Positions 58,246 through 64,000 of a stretch of DNA of 64,000 bases are shown here, one piece after another. Below the pieces are notes generated by a model. That model saw only the letters and a program-made list of their open reading frames with translations. It was not told where the DNA came from and made no database searches. The translations under genes and the position numbers were made by a program. Position 1 is the stretch's first letter. Each line of letters starts with the position of its first letter. This DNA comes from Budorcas taxicolor (lineage: Eukaryota > Chordata > Mammalia > Artiodactyla > Bovidae): positions 129,101,170-129,165,169 of the forward strand of contig NC_068910.1 of NCBI RefSeq assembly GCF_023091745.1, given 5' to 3'.

Positions 58246-60010
58246 TTACCATCCAGAAAAAAAGAAAGAGAGAGAGACTAGGGAAGGGTATCACTACAAT
58301 GAAGAAAAGAATGTCACTACAGATCATATAGGCATTAAACAACTAATAAGGGAATATTTTGAGGACTTATGACAATAAGTTTGGTAGTTTAGCTGGAATG
58401 GATGATGGCCTTGAAATATAGAACTTATCAAAACAGATATGAGAATAGAAAATCTGAATAACTCCATACCCAAGTAAAATGAATTCATTATCAAAAAAAC
58501 CTCTAGGACCAGATGGTTTAAATGGTGAATTCAAATATTTAAAGATTCCAATACCAATTTCTTCAAAAAATAAAGAGGAAACATTTGACTATTATATTTC
58601 AAGGACCAATATAAGCATGATACCCAAAAAATGACAAAGATAAGAAAATAAGTTTACAGATCTATATGGGTCATTAATGCATATGCAAAAGTCATGAACA
58701 AAATGTGACCAACTCAAGTCCAGCCCTACAAAAACAAAAACCTGGACAATAGATCAGAGCCAAGTGGATTTATTCCAAAGATGCAAGGTTGGTTCAACGT
58801 TCAACAAATCAGTATAATTTACCATAATAATGGAGAAAAGGGGGATTATCATTATGATCCCAGTAACTGAAGAAAAAAAATTCCACTCATTCAAAGTCAG
58901 AAATTCTCAAAAAAAAAAAAAAAAAAAAAGCTAGGAATAGAAAAATATTTCCTCCATTTGATGAAAGCATCTAAAAAAAAACCTAAAACTAGTATCATAG
59001 ACAATGGTGAAATAGTGGATGCCCCCACCTCAAACCTGAGAACAAGTCAACCCTCCTCACACTTCTATTTGATTTTGTGTTAATGGTTCTAAATGGTGTC
59101 ATAAAGAAAGAAAAAAGCATAATGATTGGAAAGGAACAAGTGAAACTGTCATTATTTGCAAAAAAAATTTTTTTTTACATGGAAGACCCTAAGGAATACT
59201 AAGGAGCAACTACTGGAACTACTTAACAAAGTCATGGGACATAGGGCAATATACAGAAGAAGGAAAAAATATGTATATGCGTGTGTATGTATTTACATAC
59301 TTGTAACAATTAGATGAAAATTTTTAATTTATAATAACAGTAATGTAAAGAAATCCTGAATACTTAATAATAAATTTAACAAAAGACATGCAAGATCTCT
59401 GCACTGAGAATTATAAAACACTGTGAAACAGTGACCTAAATAAATAGAGAGATGTAACACGTTCATGTATTGGAGCACTTAACATTATGATGATGTTGAT
59501 TCTCCTTAAATTGATCTATAACAATAAAAATACCACACTTTAATAACTCTAGTAACTTTAGTAAGTTTATCTTAAATTTTATATGGTAATGGACATATGT
59601 CAATTTTAAGCACAGTTGAATGGTCCATGCCACCTGATTGCAAAAATTTGTTGTAAAGCTTTCGTCAAAACACTGTGATATTGGCATAAGGAAAGATAAC
59701 TAGATAAATGTTACAGAATGGGGAGGCCAAATTTAGCCCCAGACATATACAGTTAAATGATTTTTGACTAATGTGCCAGAGCTGTGTAGTAGGGAAAGGA
59801 TCATCTTTTCAACAAATGATGCTGGAATTATTGAATAAATGAAAGGGGGGAAATTAATCTTAACACCTATATCACACCAAACAATTAATTTGCAGTGGGC
59901 CTCAGAATTAAGTTAAGAGCTTAACTTACAAAGTTCCTAGAAGAAAACACAGGAGAATATCTTCATGATCTACTTGCACAGAAACCAAAAAATACTAATC
60001 ATAGACAAAC
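58246..60010 (+). mobile_element. Older L1 ORF2 fragment
   Basis: Diverged L1 RT region (GGACCAGATGGTTTAAATGG; TTTATTCCAAAGATGCAAGG TTGGTTCAAC) to the C-terminal part (CCTAGAAGAAAACACAGGAG). Contains a run of 21 A at 58909-58929. Confidence 0.65.
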
Positions 60011-60169
60011 AAACTGACAGATGCCTACAGCTCCTTTTGGGGAGAGGCCATTCATCATTATGGCCAATGTGGACACAAAGCCCAACACAGAAAGTCTTTG
60101 GCTTACAGACCAACAAAAAAAAAAAAATGTCAGCCGTTCTAGCAAACAAAGAATGCAACCATCAAGCCA

Positions 60170-60850
60170 TCAGTCATGGCAGCTACCACCAGTGGTAAAC
60201 CCCGAGGGACATTCAAGATGGAAAAAAATAGGCTATTGGCCGTAGATACTTAAAATGCATATCAGAGGAATAATTTCAATGAAACTAGACTCCTGCATCT
60301 TCCCATACATGGAAAGGCATGAAAATTATGAACTTGAAATGCCTGGGTTTTTTTGTGCGTGATTAAGGGCAATACAGGAGGGAAGGGGACAGGGCACAAC
60401 CTTTGAAAGAATGGCAGAGCCACATGACACAGACTGGTTAGAATCAACTAGGTTCAAGGTGGTGGAAGATGCGACTTCCAGAAGACCTTGAGTCTCATTA
60501 AACACTCCCTGTGATACATTAGCATGCTGAAAGATGCATCCCCCAGCACCATGACAGTTCTGAGGCTACCCACCAAAGACCAAGAACTGGCAGTGGCCCA
60601 ATTCCTGGAAACCCCCACCATTTTCCCCAAAATGATTGGAATCCTCCTCCCACTCATTAGCCTATGAAATTACCCCAGCCCATAAAAACTAACCACGCCA
60701 CATCTGAAAGCTCACGCTCTCTTGCCTTCTGAGATGGCCCACACTCTGCCTACAGAACATAATGCCCTCTAAATAAATACACTTCTTACCTATTACTTCA
60801 TCTCCAAATTCTTGCACAACAAAGCAAGAATCTCAAATTCACTGGCAACA
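60170..60850 (+). mobile_element. Endogenous-retrovirus LTR-like segment
   Basis: Contains promoter-like ATAAAAACTAACC, GAGATGGCCCACACTCTGCC, a poly(A) signal CTAAATAAATAC and CTTACCTATTACTTCATCTC, the layout of a class I (ERV1) LTR. TATA-like to AATAAA spacing is about 90 bp. Exact ends and family are uncertain, and no retroviral coding region is recognised nearby. Confidence 0.5.
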
Positions 60851-61189
60851 GCAGTAATCTCTTCATGTTCAACTACATTTTTTTCCCCCAGCAAAGTCTG
60901 CTTTATATCCTGGCTCCTCCCTTACCTCTTTGGAAACTTCCACAAAGCTATCTGAGAGGCTGTTTACATGCTATAGTCCTTAGCAAGAGCCTCAAATAAA
61001 CTGTAATTCTCAACTTTTAGGCTGTGTGTTTTTTTCAGTTGACAGACTTCTGGGTTAGGCTCTTCTTTTGTTTTATCGGTCATTTCTCTCAGAAGGAAAG
61101 CCTCACTAGTAGCTACCTATCTCATCTCCTGTACAGAAAAAAGAACTGAGACACAGAAGAAGTTGAGAAATGAGTCATCCATCAGCATC
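60851..61189. other. Intergenic sequence, not recognised
   Basis: Pyrimidine-rich stretch with no confident repeat or gene. Confidence 0.35.
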
Positions 61190-61917
61190 GGTGATGTCAG
61201 CAAAATGGCAGAGTGGGTGGCTCCAAACTCCTATCCCTCCACATAAATACTGAAAAACAAGCAGCAACTGTGAGAATCAGTTTCTCCAGAACTTTTGAAA
61301 AGGGTCGAAAGTTTATAGCAACCAAACAAATGCTGAATTAAGAAAAAGGCAACTTAAAAATGATAGGAAAGCTTTGTGGCATTTTTACTTGTTCTTGCTA
61401 CATCCCATCCCTGGCTCAGCAGCAATCTTGACATCAGCAGCCTCTACTCCCACTGTGGCTCCCTGTCCCTGGTTCCAGAGGGAGCAGAACAGACCTTACT
61501 CACAAATTATTGTTTGTCTGTCCTAACCTGTCTAGGGGGTGACAGAAGGACTGCTGCACAGCGCTCTGTCTGTTTTTTGGTTCATTTAGAACCCACGCAG
61601 GGAAGAGGGTGTATGTGACAAGCACTGCTGAGAACTCTGTAAAACAAACAAAAGATCCACAGCTTCCTGGGGACAAAAGATTAAGGCTGAGATGTACAAT
61701 AGAGTGCCAAAGGCCTGGGAGGAAAGCCAGGGAGAGATTCTTTGGGAAATTAAGACAATTCAAAGTGTCTGTGTATACTGGAAAATTCAGAAAGCAATAT
61801 CCATGCCCGGTTCAGAAAAGACCTGAGAAGACCCCAAGCCTTTACAGTTGGCTGCTCTCCAGGCTCAGGGGAAGCAGGAAGTGAGGGCTGACAGAGTCTA
61901 AATCACTAGGTGTAAAG
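61190..61917 (+). mobile_element. L1 5'UTR fragment
   Basis: GATGTCAGCAAAATGGCAGA GTGGGTGGCTCC and the GC-rich text up to 61900 resemble an old L1 5' end. ORFs of 80-91 residues are incidental. Confidence 0.5.
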
Positions 61918-62936
61918 AGGTGGAAATACCAGGCCACCTTACCTGTCTACTGAGCAACGTGTATACAGATCAAGAAGCAACAGTTAGAACCAGACTCGGA
62001 ACAACAGACTCATTCAAAATTGGGAAAATGGTCGTCAAGGCTGTATACTGTCACCTGCTTATTTAACTTATAAGCAGAATATATTATGTGAAATGCTGGG
62101 CTGGATGAACCACGAGCTGGAATGAAGACTGCTAGGAGAAATATCAACCACCTCAGATACACAGATTACCACTCTAAATGGCAGAAAGCAAAGAGGAACT
62201 AAAGAACCTCTTGATGAGGGTGAAAGAGTTAGAGTGAAATGCTGGCTTAAAACTCAACACTCAAAGACACTAAGATTGTGGCATCCGGTCACATCACTTT
62301 ATGGCAAATAGAAGGGGAAACGATAGGAACAGTGACAGACTTTATTTTCGTAGCCTCCAAAATCATTGTGGACAGTGACTGCAGCCATGAAATTAGAAGA
62401 CGCCTGCTCCCTGGAAAAAAACCTATGACAAAACTAGATAGTGTATTAAAAAGCATAGGCATCACTTTGGTGGCAAAGGTCCATCTAGCCAAAGCTATGC
62501 TTTTTCCAGTAGTCATGTATGGATGTGAAAGTTGGACTATAAGACAGCTGAGTGCTGAAGAATTGATGCTTTTGAACTATGGTGTTGGAGAAGACTCTTG
62601 AGAGTCCCTTGAACTGCAAGGAGATCAAACCAGCATCCTAAAAGAAATCAGTCCTGAATATTCACTGGAAGGACTGATGCTGAAGCTGAAACTCCAATGC
62701 TTTGGCCACTGGATGTGAATAACTGACTCCTTGGAAAAGACCCTGGTGCTGGGGAAGATTGAGGGGAGGAGGACAAGTGGGCAACAGAGGATAAGATGGT
62801 TGGATGGCATCATCGAATCAATGGACATGAGTTTGAACAACCTCTAGGAGATAGTGAAGGACAGGAAAGCCTGGAGTGCTGCAGTCCATGGGGTCACAAA
62901 GAGTCAGACACAACTGAGTGACTGAACAACAACACA
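61918..62936 (+). mobile_element. BovB LINE 3' part, degraded
   Basis: RT region to tail. The catalytic YADD site is mutated (TCAGATACACAGATTACC near 62153), unlike the other long copies. A 107-residue open piece (62278-62601) covers GTVTDFIFVASK to CESWTIR. Ends GACTGAACAACAACA. Confidence 0.88.
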
Positions 62937-62949
62937 TGTTTAAAGCAGT

Positions 62950-64000
62950 GCTCTAAACACAAAGAGTAGGAAAGGTATAGGTTTTGTTTGCTTTATTTAG
63001 TTTCTGCATTTCAAGAAAATCTGTCAAACACTAATTGAATACAAGCTAAGTCTTCAACAATTAAACCCTGGGGGAGAGGCAAAATCTATCTTCCAGAGTT
63101 AACACATTATAATATTTGATTGTCCAATTTTGAGCAATAACAAAATTATAAAGCATACAAAGATTCAGAGAAGTATGATCCATTCAAAGGGGAAAAAAAT
63201 GAATTGACAAAATTGTCCATGAGGAAACTCAGATACTGGACTTATTGGACAAAACTTTTAAGGTTATTTTAACTTTACACCTAAAGCAACTAGAAAAAGA
63301 AGAATAAAAAAACTCCAAAATTAGTAGAAGGAAAGAAATCATAAAGATCCAAGCAGAAAGAAATGAAAAAGAAATGGAAAAAAAATAGTAAAGATTAATA
63401 AAACTAAAAGCTGGTTCTTTGAGAAGACACACAAAATTGACAAACCCTTAGCCAGATTCATCAAGAAAAAAAGAGAAAAGAATCAAATCAACAAAATTAA
63501 AAATGAAAAAGAAGAAGTTACAACAGACAATGCAGAAATACAGAGGATTATAAGAGACTATTATGAACAACAACATGGCAATAAAATAGATAACCAGGAA
63601 GAAATGGACAGATTCTTAGAAAAGTTGAATCTTCCAAGACTGAAACAGGAAGATAATAGAAATTGTGAACAACCCAATTATGAGCACTGAAATTGAAGCT
63701 GTGATAAAAAATCTCCCAAAAAATGAAAGCCCAGAACCAGATGGCTTCACAGGAGAATTCTATCAAACATTTAGAGAAGAGCTAATGCCTATCCTTCTAA
63801 AACTCTTTCAAAAAATTGCAGAGGAAGGAACACTTCCAAATTCACTCTGTGAGGCCACCATCACCCTGATACCAAAACGAGACAAAGAAAACACAAAAAA
63901 GGAAAACTACAGGGCAATATCACTGATGAACATAGATGCAAAAATCCTCAACAAAATTTTAGCAAACAGAATTCAGCAACACATCAAAAAGCTCATACAC
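62950..64000 (+). mobile_element. L1, ORF1-upstream joined to ORF2; runs off edge
   Basis: 62950-63279 resembles old L1 sequence upstream of or within ORF1. From about 63280 (CCTAAAGCAACTAGAAAAAG) it is ORF2, with open stretches KLNLPRLKQED and, after one frameshift near 63655, an uninterrupted frame to the window end including PEPDGFTGEFYQTF, ATITLIPKRDKE and YRAISLMNIDAKILNK (RT fingers). Relatively well preserved. Confidence 0.75.

Noticed and set aside
60021..60245. 74-77 residue overlapping ORFs as a retroviral protein remnant
   Set aside because: No recognisable retroviral domain; the only support is the nearby LTR-like segment.
25100..64000. Start of the neighbouring gene NR1I2, expected downstream of CFAP91 in mammals
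   Set aside because: Nothing resembling NR1I2 exons (zinc fingers or ligand-binding domain) was found; the interval is repeat-filled.

Overview
This is a mammalian nuclear window from a ruminant, almost certainly a bovid (cattle/yak/buffalo or sheep/goat; the species cannot be fixed from the sequence). The evidence is many copies of BovB (RTE-clade LINE), Bov-tA/Bov-A2 SINEs and CHR-type tRNA-Glu SINEs, in a background of L1 of several ages, old MIR/L2, hAT-Charlie, Tigger and ERVL-MaLR relics. There is no bacterial gene, CRISPR array, rRNA or functional tRNA gene.

One host gene is supported: the 3' end of CFAP91 (MAATS1/AAT1), plus strand. Seven coding exons (3559-3675, 5801-5872, 7074-7220, 9241-9462, 13085-13233, 13792-13883, 24530-24681) join in frame to the last 316 residues of this ciliary axoneme protein. 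A canonical poly(A) signal lies at 25073. All splice sites are GT-AG except the fourth, which is a GC-AG intron. The segment includes an IQ-like motif and a long charged helical region.

Layout: 1-2411 is a minus-strand Tigger transposon riddled with younger insertions. 2412-15670 holds the first six exons in largely unique intron. 15680-23062 is a heavily interrupted minus-strand L1 that inflates the last intron. 23065-25100 is the last exon and 3'UTR. 25100-64000 is intergenic and mostly nested repeats: an internally deleted L1 (26755-28580); a MaLR provirus inside an L1 and itself split by another L1 (30012-33453); a BovB cluster (34891-37690); a hAT/ZBED-like transposase fossil (38740-39330); SINE and BovB insertions (39388-49190); a long L1 carrying a 2.5-kb BovB (49200-58245); further old L1, an LTR, and an L1 running off the right edge.

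I count 14 BovB fragments totalling about 11.6 kb (roughly 18 percent of the window). I found no evidence of a novel functional system. The most interesting signals are the GC-AG intron and weak donor in CFAP91, the hAT fossil, an interstitial telomeric repeat inside a BovB copy, and several nested insertions whose order can be read from target-site duplications. Repeat names and CFAP91 were recognised from memory, not by database search.
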